Notes: generated by a model from the letters alone, not told the origin. Shown: positions 35,586 to 45,864, counted from the stretch's first letter. The stretch is 64,000 bases of DNA from Sthenelais limicola (GCA_942159475.1 OW804096.1:130934941-130998940); one strand, 5' to 3'. Made by a program: numbers and translations.

Positions 35586-38500
35586 ACTTTCTTCTCATCA
35601 GTATCAGGGATTTCACATTTTGTCTTCAGTCATATACTAGCTTATTCAAACTAGACCCTGTAGTAAATATCTTATGATCCTATATAAAATGCTTGTAATT
35701 AAACTATTACATATAAACGAACTCTTTTTGTATAATTAAATCAGTACTTCCTGAGAAAATTGTAATTGTTACATAATGTGCTATTGCTGAATACAAATCT
35801 TAAATACAAATACCCTATATGGGTCAGATTTTCAGAAAAAGTACAATTGGCAGATCAACATTTTTTGTGAATTCCGCTAAATTGGACTGAAAAATCATCA
35901 ACATATATATGGGTATATTTGGTATTGCCTTGATTCAAACAGTCTGTTTGGTTATGCTGAACAGTATTTTGAATCTGATTTTTGTCTTAAATTAGGGTTA
36001 TTTGAGAGAATTGGTGAAAGTGAATTGTACATTTTCTGAAAATCTGTCCCATATAGGATCTCTGGTGAAACATCGAGATACCAAGGATATCTGGCAAGAT
36101 ACAAATATTCATATAGTGATTGTCAAATAGCCTGTATCTGAATGGTTGTGAGAGTGTGGAGAGCCCCTGGGAGATGGGGGAGAGGAGAGGGAGTGAACTA
36201 TAGCATGTGCCGCAGATAGAGAGAGTAGAGGGGTTGTAATTGACTGTGTAAATGGCATGAATGCCTGGATGAATAAGGAACTTGGAAGTGTGCCTAAATA
36301 CGAGGTGGCAGATTAATCCGACATGGTGGTCACACTTGTAACTGATGGACAGATATGTGATGCGTTTCAGGAAAATGAGTCACAAGTCGCAAAATTGATA
36401 TTTTCCAAAGTGTTTTTTCCACAAGATCACATTATTGGAATGTTCTAATTCTTGGGGGGGGGGGGGGTGTATCACTTATAGCCATATCAATCGATGTGTC
36501 AAATTTCAGGACAATCTATGTAATATATCCTTTCGTTTTAAAGGTCCTCATATGGACTACATTTAGTTACTTTACTATTTATTGACCCCCAGAAATATTG
36601 GAAACTTCTTTTTTCAAAAGTGAAAATATCAAACTTAAAACCTAGAAATACTTATTAAATCATTAGACTGTTTACTATCATTGGAATCGGCTTGATCTCA
36701 TCTTTTCAAATATGATGATATCTCAAAATCTATTTTTGGCGACTTATGACTCATTTTCCTAAAAACACATCACATATTATAAAGGATACCAGCTCTAATA
36801 CACAATATAGAACATTCTTTTGCTGATACCAGAACCATTTATCTAATATATACGTATGATACCATGTGGGTATAAGTAATGTGACTCTAGCCTCATGTTG
36901 TATGGTGGCGCTACTATCGCCCGATTACCATTAGTGGCATTAATGATACTATATGGGAAAGATGTGCCACAACTTTCTCATATGGGTCAGATTTTCAGAA
37001 AATGTACAATTCACCTTCCCCAATCCTCTCGAATAACCCACATTTAAGACAAAAATGAGCTTTAAAATGCAGTTTAACATAACAGAACTGATACTTTAAA
37101 TCAATGCGATCCCAAATATACTCAGATATACCCCGTATTCTTCATTTTTCAACCAAATTTAGCTGAATTTCCTAAATGTGTAGAGCTGAAAATCTGACCC
37201 ATATAGCACCATTAATTTAGCACAGAGTTATGACCAGTCCCTCTGCTGTGTTCAAATAATTCATCCCCTATAGAAAATGTCTATAGGGCTAACCAACATT
37301 TCCTCGCAAGCATCACTTAATGGTGTCACTTCAATCGATTTAAAACTGATACTGTCATATATATAAAACCAAGTAAATAGTTACTAACAATATGGCTACA
37401 ATATCCGCGCAGTAGGATATATTATATATGGACTATTCGAAACACTAGTATTTGATCAGCAAGCTATATATTCAATCTACTTTTTTTTGGCGGGTGTACA
37501 GCTGTGAATGGAGGTCGATGCATACATGTTGTATCTCCTAATACGGTGTTAGGATATGTTTTACTTTTTCCCTTCAGTTGCACCAGAAATCAATGACTTC
37601 TTGTCATTGTACTGGCAAATACTATAACCTTAATTGCACGGGCAAACATTAACCTAAATTTACATCAAATATTATACTTTTCTTGTCTGTACAATGTTAT
37701 ATAACGTCATTCGTTCTAAATATGTGACTGGCAAGCATAGTTGGTTTTTATGTACTATACTTTTAGCCTTGGATTTCAACATATTACAATTCTATTTTTG
37801 TATGAATATTTCAAGGCTCATTGATCTTTTTAAAAAATGTGTTTAACATTCGATCTTATTGAAACTAATAGAATGATTGGTTTTTTTTTCAGGCTGTGTG
37901 CTAATACCTGCGGCTGTGTTAGGCATCATATCAGGGGGTGTGATGATGAACAAGCTTTCTCCCAGCCTCTCGGGGACCGCCAAACTCCTACTGCTGATCA
38001 ATTTTATACCAACGATAGCTTTGGCCACTCTCTTTGCTCTGGGATGCGATTCAGTTAACATTGTAGGGGTCACGGACGCTTATCCACTTATTTCTCCTCG
38101 GAGGTATGTTTAAACCAATTCTTCTACCATGATACAAATTAAAACTTTTATGAGTGAGTGGTCTAGGGGAAATTAAGTATAATTAAACGTTGCACTCACA
38201 TCATTCCTCCGCCGTTACCCAGGTTTCTATATTTAAACTAGGAAATCCTTAGATCATATTTACATCAATACTTTAAACTACATATATATATGTCTTTGAA
38301 AAATTCCAGACCTGAACTCGTGGAGCAGTTTTCAATCGAATACAAAAAGAATCTCACGGCTGACTGTAATGCAGGTTGTCAATGTAAGGCTACAATGTAT
38401 TCGCCAGTTTGTGGGAGCAATCAGCGGACTTACTACAGCCCATGTCATGCTGGCTGTACCAAACTTGATACGTATCTCAATCCAGATGGTACTCAGGTCA

Positions 38501-40288
38501 AGGTAGGTAGAAGCTTTTAGATCATATTCATATAAAATACACTTTTTACTTGTTATGCGATTAATATCAATTAATATCAGATTGCTGCCGCAATGTACAC
38601 CACATGGGCCTACCCTTCTGAAAGCTAATACTGGGATGACTGCTCGTGCATTAATAATTCTAAGTTTACAACTATTATTTCTGCGCTTAAAGCTGAAATT
38701 CTTGTCGTCCCCTTTTATACTCTGGCGTGAGAGATATCCGGCAATTACATAACTTCATGTGTCGTTATCTATGAATATTCATATTTGCATTCGTATTTTG
38801 ATATAATAATGCCTTTTGTTATTCATTAATATTTAAAAATGTTGTCCGCAGAATTATTCTTCATGCGCTTGTATATATGATGAGTTTATCCACACACAAC
38901 CTGCTGCGGCTAACTCTGGGCGCTGTGATGGTGGCTGTCAGAGCCTTATACCGTTCCTTGGCATCCTCTTCTTCGTCGTCTTCATGACAACATGTGGCCA
39001 GAATCCGGCTCTCATATTAACATTGAGGTAAAACCCTAATTACATCCTAAAATGATATAATAGCAAGCTGCCTTAAAACGAACGATGGGCTTATCATTAT
39101 TGTTACATTATTAAAAGACTTTTAAGCTAAAAGGGTAATGTTCGCTGGCTAATATTCTTAAGGGCCTAGTCCACCAAGCCGATTCTCATGCGATTTTGCG
39201 CCGCAGAGGGCTCTTTTGCACTAAGTTCTGTGAGAATCGCATGAGAATCGGCTTAGTGGACCAGGCCCTTTAAATGAATTTGTCGTAGTTGGATTTTGAT
39301 TTATATCAGATTTCGATTTAATACTTTGGCACCTGTTTAGGCCTTATTTAATGAAAAGATGTGATAACTCATGTGTAGCTTTTTGCCGCTGATACCAGCA
39401 GATGTAGAATTATTTGTAGCAAAGTTTACGTCCAAACCATCCTATTCATCTAAAAGTTAAGCCTTTGTTCTGGGAATTCGGTATAGATTATATAGATGCA
39501 GTTAGTCAAGATATTTATGATTTTCCCATGGTGTACAATCACACATGCACACCCTGATTGTATTGATTCGCTGTGTATTGAGTTTGCAATTTTCTTTTCT
39601 AGGTCTGTAAGTCCCAACTCAAGGTCATTTGCTCTGGGTATACAGAATTTCTTTTCCCAATTACTAGGTAAATATATGACTTGCTATTTCATTACAAGGA
39701 TCTTTAGACTTCTGGAAAGCATATTTAGTATACTACATTTGGAATTGAAAATTAGGGGAGATGCTACTTTCGTAATAACTTATATATGCATCAATAACGA
39801 ATTAAACATAAATAATAAATAAAAAATAATAATATTCTATTATATATTATATATTTTACTTCGATATTATCATTTCAGCTTTCATCCCAGCACCGATATA
39901 CTTCGGTCAAATATTCGACTCCCAGTGCATTCTATGGACACCAAAATGCGACGGTAACGGAGCCTGCCTTGAATATGATACTCAGCGTCTACCGCACGTC
40001 CTCTTTGGCACCTGTTTAGGCCTTAAACTCCTTACATTCTTCTTCCTCGTTCTTTTACTAATTGCTACAAAATATAGAGACAATCGGAAGGAGGCTTATG
40101 ACCTCAATGAGTCTGTGGTCACAAGTGATTCCACTATCACATCCGACTCGAGGAATACAAGCATCAGTACAATTAGTGTTACATTCCCATCACGTCCTAA
40201 CTCTGGGTTTGACAGTGGCAACTACAATCTTTCCCAAAGTTCTTTCACAGCGTACGACCCAGCTTCCTTTACACAAGGAGCACCATGA
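26360..40288 (+). CDS. Organic anion transporter, SLCO4-like (12 coding exons)
   Basis: The exons join in a single frame to 742 residues, normal for the family: 26360-26548, 31091-31200, 31455-31704, 32319-32499, 33883-34026, 34543-34677, 35272-35436, 37893-38103, 38310-38502, 38852-39027, 39603-39667 and 39879-40288. All introns are GT-AG. The protein has a cytoplasmic Cys-rich N-terminus (CGCGPCHPKCLQ before segment 1) and twelve hydrophobic segments. The OATP signature region is WIGAWWMGFL (about 284-293). A ten-cysteine Kazal-type loop (about 481-560) lies between segments 9 and 10, and a Ser/Thr-rich C-tail follows segment 12. OATPs are plasma-membrane carriers for amphipathic organic anions such as conjugated steroids, thyroid hormone and drugs. 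The signature has S-T-T before its first W, where the classic form has D-x-R. This and the Cys-rich N-terminus suggest the SLCO4 branch, but the subfamily is tentative. No frameshift or stop was found, so the gene looks functional. Confidence 0.94.
26549..31090 (+). other. SLCO-like intron 1 (4.5 kb)
   Basis: The largest intron. It is AT-rich with no other gene seen. It holds a 60-bp hairpin (28595-28654) and a diverged ~105-bp tandem duplication (about 28940-29090, with the GAGTGTTT and GTGAAGAAT blocks repeated). Confidence 0.7.
28595..28654. repeat. Hairpin inverted repeat in intron 1
   Basis: GCTTATTTCATTCAATTTAT plus TTGT pairs with ACAAATAAATTGAGTGAAAT plus AAGC with one mismatch, around a 12-base loop. 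Possibly a small foldback element. Confidence 0.75.
31091..31200 (+). CDS. SLCO-like exon 2 (residues 64-100)
   Basis: Acceptor TTTTGTAG, donor AAAAG|GTAGGA, ending in phase 2. It encodes membrane segment 1 (VCAIPSCFLFFMCVLVFTQS and on) and the loop ending TTIEKR. Confidence 0.92.
31455..31704 (+). CDS. SLCO-like exon 3 (residues 100-183)
   Basis: Acceptor TTCTTTACAG, donor ACTAAG|GTGAGT, ending in phase 0. It encodes segment 2 (LGFIISSYDITAVIAGIFVS), the GD.H.RARWL loop typical of the transporter superfamily, and segment 3. An extracellular loop with likely N-glycosylation sequons (NIT) follows. Confidence 0.93.
31800..32190. repeat. Dispersed repeat in intron 3 (shared with about 54400-54620)
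   Basis: Common ordered blocks are a CTCAAA(N)nGAAGGGAAA / TGAGGGAAAACCTCTCGC stretch, CCTCTCGCYTCAAACCGCAAA-like sequence, and CTTATCTGMTCTGAGG followed by GGCTTTGA / GGTTTGGA. Divergence is moderate and no coding capacity is visible. Confidence 0.5.
32319..32499 (+). CDS. SLCO-like exon 4 (residues 184-244)
   Basis: Acceptor TTTCTTGCAG, donor TTCAG|GTAAAA, ending in phase 1. It encodes the end of the extracellular loop and segment 4 (WALGVFMLSFMLIGIGASPV), followed by LGPTYLYDNL, a strongly conserved OATP stretch. Confidence 0.93.
32684..32810 (-). repeat. Dispersed repeat with hammerhead-like core, copy 1
   Basis: Shares with 57003-57146 the AATAGTTGA, AACTCAACTGAAA, TCTTTTATTTGGCGACCCTG and following blocks. 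On the minus strand, 32756-32796 reads stem ACCCT, CTGAAGA, a GCC/GGC stem-loop, GAAA, CGCGTC, then AGGGT. That order resembles a hammerhead ribozyme core. It sits in intron 4 of the SLCO gene. Confidence 0.6.
33764..33788 (+). repeat. Poly-C tract followed by (CA)n
   Basis: A C run of about 17 leads into ACACACACACA in intron 4. It is a low-complexity slippage site. Confidence 0.9.
33883..34026 (+). CDS. SLCO-like exon 5 (residues 244-292)
   Basis: Acceptor GAATTACAG, donor GGATGG|GTGAGT, phase 1 at both ends. It encodes segment 5 (MGALGPAAGFLVGASLLQIY) and most of the OATP signature (TTWIGAWWMG). A CAG at 33857-33859 is an alternative acceptor, but exon 4 joins to it out of the expected alignment. 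Confidence 0.92.
34251..34491 (+). mobile_element. MITE family 2, copy a (intron 5)
   Basis: Terminal inverted repeats GGGTCAGATTTTCAGAAAAT and ATTTTCTGGAAATCTGACCC enclose about 200 bp. Further copies lie at 35817-36054, 36980-37204 (opposite orientation) and 50723-50966. Confidence 0.85.
34543..34677 (+). CDS. SLCO-like exon 6 (residues 292-337)
   Basis: Acceptor CTCCACCAG, donor CAAAG|GTAGAT, phase 1 at both ends. It completes the signature (GFLI) and encodes segment 6 (AVMALTISFPLTFFPKELPG) and the start of the cytoplasmic central loop. Confidence 0.92.
34952..35190. mobile_element. MITE family 3 (intron 6)
   Basis: Terminal inverted repeats ATACTGTAAACGTATTAATG and its near complement (AAATACGTTTACAGTAT) enclose several GCGCGAAAATAAAT-type motifs. 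About 240 bp with no coding capacity. TA-type flanks are possible but not resolved. Confidence 0.75.
35272..35436 (+). CDS. SLCO-like exon 7 (residues 337-392)
   Basis: Acceptor TTCACTTCAG, donor CACAG|GTACTG, phase 1 at both ends. It encodes segment 7 (SWLTVTLVIVVEQSIGTGFN) and the conserved FNRFIAKYIE..FNLPPTTANILTG stretch. Confidence 0.93.
35553..35583 (+). repeat. (CT)n microsatellite
   Basis: About 15 uninterrupted CT units in intron 7, shortly after the exon 7 donor. Confidence 0.95.
35817..36054 (+). mobile_element. MITE family 2, copy b (intron 7)
   Basis: ATATGGGTCAGATTTTCAGA at the left and its complement (TTCTGAAAATCTGTCCCATA) at the right. The internal sequence is collinear with copy a. 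Confidence 0.85.
36353..36778. mobile_element. 425-bp element with ~50-bp terminal inverted repeats (intron 7)
   Basis: The left end ATATGTGATGCGTTTCAGGA, continuing AAATGAGTCACAAGTCGC, is mirrored at the right by GCGACTTATGACTCATTTTC and on to CACATCACATAT. It is non-coding. Related terminal sequence recurs near 60286-60323 and 60565-60598. Confidence 0.75.
36980..37204 (-). mobile_element. MITE family 2, copy c, inverted (intron 7)
   Basis: The same termini as the other copies, but the interior reads as the reverse complement of copies a and b. It forms an inverted pair with copy b about 0.9 kb away. Confidence 0.82.
37893..38103 (+). CDS. SLCO-like exon 8 (residues 392-462)
   Basis: Acceptor TTTTTTTTTCAG, donor CGGAG|GTATGT, ending in phase 2. 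It encodes segments 8 (CVLIPAAVLGIISGGVMMNK) and 9 (LLLLINFIPTIALATLFALG). Confidence 0.93.
38310..38502 (+). CDS. SLCO-like exon 9, Kazal-type loop part 1 (residues 462-526)
   Basis: Acceptor AAATTCCAG, donor GTCAAG|GTAGGT, ending in phase 0. It carries the first six loop cysteines, with the pattern C..GCQC...YSPVCG....YYSPCHAGC that marks the Kazal-like domain of OATPs. The domain is extracellular and is known in the family to matter for surface expression and folding. Confidence 0.93.
38852..39027 (+). CDS. SLCO-like exon 10, Kazal loop end and segment 10 (residues 527-585)
   Basis: Acceptor TTGTCCGCAG, donor TTGAG|GTAAAA, ending in phase 2. It carries the last four loop cysteines (CAC and C..GC) and then segment 10 (LIPFLGILFFVVFMTTCGQN), followed by the conserved NPALILTLR. 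Confidence 0.92.
39158..39273. mobile_element. Foldback MITE family 4, copy a (intron 10)
   Basis: TTAAGGGCCTAGTCCACCAA at the left is mirrored by the complement ending GTGGACCAGGCCCTTTAA at the right. The inner arms GCCGATTCTCATGCGATT and GAATCGCATGAGAATCGGC pair closely. It is bordered by TTAA. A second copy lies at 51337-51446. Confidence 0.85.
39324..39346 (+). repeat. 23-bp copy of exon 12 sequence inside intron 10
   Basis: This stretch is identical to 40003-40025, which encodes part of membrane segment 12. It is too long to be chance within 700 bases, so it is probably a small templated insertion or the relic of a duplicated exon. Confidence 0.75.
39603..39667 (+). CDS. SLCO-like exon 11 (residues 585-607)
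   Basis: Acceptor TTTCTTTTCTAG, donor TACTAG|GTAAAT, ending in phase 1. This short 65-bp exon encodes RSVSPNSRSFALGIQNFFSQ, a conserved OATP stretch that leads into segment 11. Confidence 0.9.
39879..40288 (+). CDS. SLCO-like exon 12 and stop (residues 607-742)
   Basis: Acceptor TATCATTTCAG, stop TGA at 40286-40288. It encodes segment 11 (FIPAPIYFGQIFD), the loop with CILWTPKC....CLEYD found in OATPs, segment 12 (LKLLTFFFLVLLLIATKYRD) and a ~70-residue Ser/Thr-rich cytoplasmic tail with many possible phosphorylation sites. Confidence 0.94.
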
Positions 40289-40360
40289 GTAGAAGTTTCC
40301 TTTCGTATGTATTCACTAACATACACTTTGATAGGTGCTGTAGATTATATGTAAAATCTG

Positions 40361-40519
40361 TTGAGGGTGTTCTCCACTGGCTGCGGTAAGTTCTGCGATA
40401 AAAGCCTTGTGATGGTGCTGTGTTGGTGAGGAGTGAAGGACCTCGTTATTACTCTCCACCTACAGAACCAACACAAACCATCGCAAGGCTTACCGCAGCC
40501 AGTGGAGACCACCCTTTAA
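40361..40519. mobile_element. TTAA-type foldback MITE (family 1) in the presumed SLCO 3' UTR
   Basis: The arms TTGAGGGTGTTCTCCACTGG and CCAGTGGAGACCACCCTTTA pair, as do the inner GCGGTAAG and CTTACCGC blocks. It is a shorter relative of the copy at 17220-17427. It starts 73 bases after the stop codon, so it is probably transcribed as a 3' UTR hairpin. Confidence 0.82.
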
Positions 40520-42410
40520 TGCGTTTGTTTTGTGATTGTTGCTATTCAAATTCCATTTATAATCATAGGATTAAATTCCTTGCTTGCATGGGTGGATACG
40601 ATCTGAATTTATGTGAATTATGTGAGGGGTATTCGAATTCATGCGAGAATGTAATCGCAATTGTACTGAACTGTGAGAAAATGTCACATGCAAACATTTG
40701 ATATTACGCAATTTATACTCGATATTCGACAATTTCACTCTGCTTGGGTCTGAAGTAGTAATCTCAGTGCAAAAGATGTTTTTTCTATTGGGTAGCTGGA
40801 AATTATGCCCACCAGCCAGAAAAATAGGATGTAATTAAGTAGTCCCGCGTTGTTGATATTTAAATTTTGATGTCAATTATTATTATTATATATAGCTCTA
40901 AGCACATATTTGTATGGAACTAACATGTCAGGGTAAGCTCTTTGATAACGTTGTTTTTACCATTCCAAGTTTTGCGAAGATCTTGGTATCTTTAAGAAAA
41001 CGCAGAACATTGGTTCCTATTAATCAAAACATCATGCATATAAAAATGTTGTATAATAGGAACAATAATAGAGGGCGCTATGTGGATATAATGAAAGAAT
41101 TAGTTTATACAATCTATGTCATAAACTGATTTTTATAAGGTACACGCGCTCAGTGGGAGGGGAGGGGGAGTATAGGGCTTTCCCAATTCTTTTCGGCAAT
41201 ATCAATTGCTTACATCTGATCATAAGGTTTAAATGTCGATAAGGGGATCACAGAGACCGCATTCTAATAACTAGTTTACCTCCTCACAAATATCGTTTCT
41301 CTGAAATCTTGAGCAGAGAATACGAATGACCGGTGTATCTATTCAATATCCCCCAGCAAATATCGCTAAGTTATTCTGTATAAGAAAATAGTTCTATGTA
41401 TTATATTGAATTGGCTGACTTCTATTATTGTGTAGCATCGAATAAAATATCTTAGGTTAGATCGTGTTCATGGGGAGGAATGCTCTATAATAAAATGTGA
41501 TATACTTATGTAAACTATGAAGCAGAAAGGGTTCTATGACTAAGTCACTAGAATGTCTTTTCAAGTAATGTTTTGATGCTTGAATTCTCATTGTCTGCAA
41601 TGCAATACTTCCTACCAAAATATATGTAACAGATGTGGACATAACACCTACCTATGACCGCGATAGGTCAGTGTAAATCTGCTGATAATCTTACAATTGT
41701 GATATGAAGTTAATCCTTCTTCAATTATTAGAAAGACATCGCTGAAGTTGCTTGTATGTCTGGAACGTAACCGACAGGCTATAATGAAGATGAAAATAAT
41801 GCTTGCAATTTTTAAACCCAAAATTGTGATATTTCCTCTACGTACCTGCACTTGGACGAATCCGAAGACACTGTGTTCCATGTGTTCCATATTACCTCGT
41901 TATCTATCTAGCAGAAGTATATCCAACAAGTCCCATTAATTTATCATCTCTCTCTCAGGTGTTTAATAATTTGAATGTAGTAATATCTTGTGCGTTTTAG
42001 GACTGATCAACATTTTGTTAACATTATATCATATCATTTATCCGATAAGGATCCGAAGGAGAATAAAATGTTATATGCATAAAACCCATGCTGACTTTTT
42101 TCTTTAATGGATGATGAAATATCACGAGGTGTACTTACATTAGCAGTAATATTCCCTTAATACTACTTATTATTTATAGGCACTCAGTTACCAATGAATT
42201 TTGTGGACTTAAAATCCATTAAGATATTGAAACTTTGATAAATAGTGCCTCATCTCTTTTGGCAGCCATATATAATTTAAGGAATGGCTTTTTCACTAGT
42301 AAATGTTTATCCCAAGCATGTTGACTTTCCTTATGCATGATTTATTAGTTCATGTTCAATCAAGCAGAGTCCCCCTGATACATTTTGCATCTCCTCGTTG
42401 TATTGATTTG
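40520..42410. other. SLCO 3' flank and intergenic region
   Basis: No further exon seen. An AATAAA at 41441-41446 is a possible distal polyadenylation signal for the SLCO transcript, but no nearer canonical signal was confirmed, so the transcript end is open. Confidence 0.4.
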
Positions 42411-42414
42411 TTTT

Positions 42415-42490
42415 TTAAAGATTTTATTTATACTTGGTTAACCGACTCCCCTTTTCGGGGTTAGTTCTGTCGGGCCAAGATAATGTGTAG
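42415..42490 (-). repeat. Retroposon 3'-end-like repeat, copy 1
   Basis: Shares TTTTTTAAAGATTTTATTTA, ACTTGGTT and CCGACTCCCCTT with 52396-52450. Read on the minus strand it ends in an AATAAAATCTTTAAAAAA tail, like the 3' end of a SINE or LINE. No upstream body was delimited. Confidence 0.5.
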
Positions 42491-44430
42491 ATATAATACA
42501 ATAATTTTTTCTTTGTGAATCGTATAGATATATACAGAAGTTTTAGAATAGGATTTAGGTAGAAGTAAATGATATTTAAATGAGATTTACATTGGTGATT
42601 ATGAGGTTTCAATATTCACTGTGCAGTATTCACTGTGAATTTCAAGAGTATATAAATATGTCAGATGAACCAGCATACTCCCTTCGAAGCCACCACACTT
42701 AAAATATTAATTTTGCCACCAGAAAGTAATACTTTTAAGGAGGTTTTTTACTCATCTGCCGGGAAGCAGTGATATGGATACCATATGCTATTATATTAAC
42801 TCAGATGGGCCACCATTTTAAATATGTAGAATATCATGATCTCTTTGCCAGAAATAGAAAAATGTGTATGTGAGAAACATGTTCATATTTCTTTCTATTT
42901 CATGCCATAAAGTCTCTTTTTATTTAAACTATTGATGTTGACACTTGGGACCAGTTATCATTTTCTGTTGCCCTAAATTTGGATTTAGCTTCTACTATAG
43001 ACACTAGATGCCAGCACTAATGTTGGACAAGGGGACCAATAATGACTTATTTACCTGCTGTTTATTTTAGCCTAGTGGTACCTGCCAAAAAAACACTGTT
43101 ATCTTAAGCACATGTGACCCCCCTCCTCATCATTAACATTAACTCATCATTTTATAAGATAGGTTAAGACATAAATCAAATAAATACGTAGAAGATAGGC
43201 AGTAAGACATTTCATGATGGGTTTCCACTTATGGTGATGTGTATAAGAGAGTTGAACCATTATAGTCATTTGTCGGAGGGAGAGAGGGAGAGATGGAGAT
43301 TATATCTATGATACAACTATTTATCCACTTCAAGTTGAAGAAGATTCTGCTAAAGCAAACCTGTGTGAATTTCCAATTATCTATCTTTCACTCGCTCAGC
43401 GGATATTTTTTTACCCAGATATAAATAAGAACATAAATGCTTCCACATAATGTTCGTCAATAGGAAATTTTCCTACAGGACATGAGAATGTGTCACAGTT
43501 AAAGCAAGTTTCTTTTGGGTGACCACACATGGAAGGCCATTTCGTAAGGCAATCGTAATGTGCACAAGACTGTAAGTTTAATAAATCCGCCAAAGATAAA
43601 TGAATATTGTTCCAAGAAATAAAGAGGGGCTTTTGTGGCATATTGACTATTGAGCAAGTATTTCCTCAGCCCAAGGCCGAGCTGAGTAATTCTATTGATG
43701 AGAGGGCTTTGTTCTTCAGTAAACATCCTCCAGATATGCGAATCAAGTCAGAACAAAACTATCAAACAATTGAAAAATGGAACGTTCAAAACAAAAAGAT
43801 TAAGTTGGTAAAAAGTAAGAAACCCGAAAGTGAGAAGGTCATAATTTTTTCAAGCTTCACCGCATAATTCTTGAGATCGAATAGAATCAAACAACACGTT
43901 TTTGATATACTAGCAAAGTGCCTTCACAAACCACATATAATATCCCCCAGACAGGGTCGAGCTTTATATATTAAATACAAAGGTATTTCAAGACCAATAT
44001 ATTGACACATTTTCTCATCTTTTATTGATTTGAAAAGTTCTCATCCTGGCAGATTCCTGATATATTCGAGTCAAAATACATTATGTAGGTTCCCATACAT
44101 TTTCTGATGGTCAACTGAATTACCAAGGGCTTAAAACTATAGACCCTTTCTCTTCCATACTTTAACATCTTACCTATTAATATCACATATTGTATATGTA
44201 CTTTTTTACTACCGACCTATAGTTACAGGGTCTTAAAATTGTAAACCCTTCTAATAGCATCATACCTTCTTAACAACTAACCTACTTGAAATCTTAAAAT
44301 TATAGAACTTTATTTTCATAAAATAAATTCTTAAATGCTAAACCATTCATATATAACTTTCTACTCTATCTATACCCTCCGCCACCCATTTTAAAACCTC
44401 CCTCTTTGTCCAACCAAATTAATTTACACT
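42491..44430. other. Intergenic, no gene recognised
   Basis: Short frames only (for example 43607-43867, 86 residues, Lys-rich), with no recognised domain. Confidence 0.5.
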
Positions 44431-44431
44431 G

Positions 44432-44511
44432 TGTCAACTTGTCTCAAATGTGTCAAAATGTGTCAAAATGTATCAAAATATGTCAAAATGCGTCAAATTG
44501 TGTCACCTTGT
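44432..44511 (+). repeat. 10-bp tandem repeat
   Basis: About eight units of TGTCAAAATG with variants. It is followed at 44639-44684 by an (AT)n-type tract. Confidence 0.85.
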
Positions 44512-44638
44512 GCAGCTCTCTTATTTCCGATATAAAGCTAAACATCATATTCTATTGTCATTCCCCTGAAGAAGACCACCAGCTAATGTCAAAAGGCATA
44601 TAGGGATAAGCCCTACCATCTAAGCAAATAAAAGAATA

Positions 44639-44684
44639 TATATTATATATATAATATAATATATAATATATAATATATATATAG
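44639..44684. repeat. AT-rich microsatellite
   Basis: TATATAATATA-type repeats that are nearly self-complementary. Confidence 0.9.
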
Positions 44685-45864
44685 AAACTGACAGGAGTCT
44701 TTTGTTTCTACGGAGACATCTAAAACATCTTTAGTATAAAAGTATATCTTGCATCTGCAATCTATTCCTATTTATAAGATGCCAATCTCTGCATGATTCT
44801 AGACAGACGATGACGTAATGTCTAGGCATACATAAACCACCACACATACCTGTGAATGATTAAGCCTCATTAGTACGCACGGTCAGGGGTCCGCTGTCAC
44901 ATGACCACCTTGAACCTTAATGGTTTGCTCATAAGTAGGCCTATGCATTAATAATGACTGCCGCCTGGCTAAATATCTCCTTTGTATCTTATGACACTTG
45001 ACCTCATGTGACGCATTGAATAATCAAGTTAGTTCTTATGAACGCTTTGAACAGCAAGTTATCTTCCATTTATCTCTAGTGGGCCAACATCCCACGGACA
45101 AATATATATTGTATATTAGGCTCTGTATAAATGTATGAATACTGGCAAGATATGCAATTACTGTTTAAATAACTCCCTCAAGAGGGATAGCCTTTCTGGG
45201 AGAAATGGAAATGGTGATTGAAAACTGTAAAAATGGATACATGGCATGTCTTATATGAACTTGTACATCGATTGATGCCCCACTACTCTGTACCACAAGA
45301 TACATGTATTATTTAAATAGGTAGTAGTTTTCAACTTATCACCCCTTCTCATCCCACCTCAATAACTTAAAATCTTTCTTCTTGTTCTTGTTATTATTAA
45401 AGTTAGTGAAGTTGTGTAATTAATAATATCTTCATGAAATTGCTGTATCCCCACCTTGTAATTACATAGGTTGTGTTCAGAACACGATTAAAATTACATC
45501 TACTTACAAGTGAGAGTGCAACTGTTAAACCTACCTAAATAAAAATATTTGAACAAAAAAATCCAATAACATCAATTAATTCATCAAATTCCTGCACACA
45601 AGCTCTACCACGATTTGAATATCCAGAGACTTTCGAGTATATCAATATGTGACATGGTATTGCCTCGAGATAAACAATATTATACCTTTTTCTATATGCT
45701 TTTGGCTGGCCGAACTCAGGCAGCAGTTAAGGACCACCGGTAGGTGAACTGCAGCTTATTCATAAAACTATATTATTTTGAAAAGTCTTTGTAACTGTTA
45801 AATATAGATAATAATTTGATAATAGTTATAATAATTATATGTTGTATAAATACATGATAAAATA

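Larger units (their letters stand above)
35437..37892 (+). other. SLCO-like intron 7 (2.5 kb)
   Basis: Holds a (CT)n tract (35553-35583), two oppositely oriented family-2 MITEs (35817-36054 and 36980-37204), a 425-bp element with long inverted termini between them (36353-36778) and a G run near 36452-36467. Confidence 0.75.

Noticed and set aside
44560..44605. Another hammerhead-like motif (CCTGAAGAAGACC...)
   Set aside because: It lacks a GAAA block and the stem I complement seen in the two copies at 32756 and 57080.
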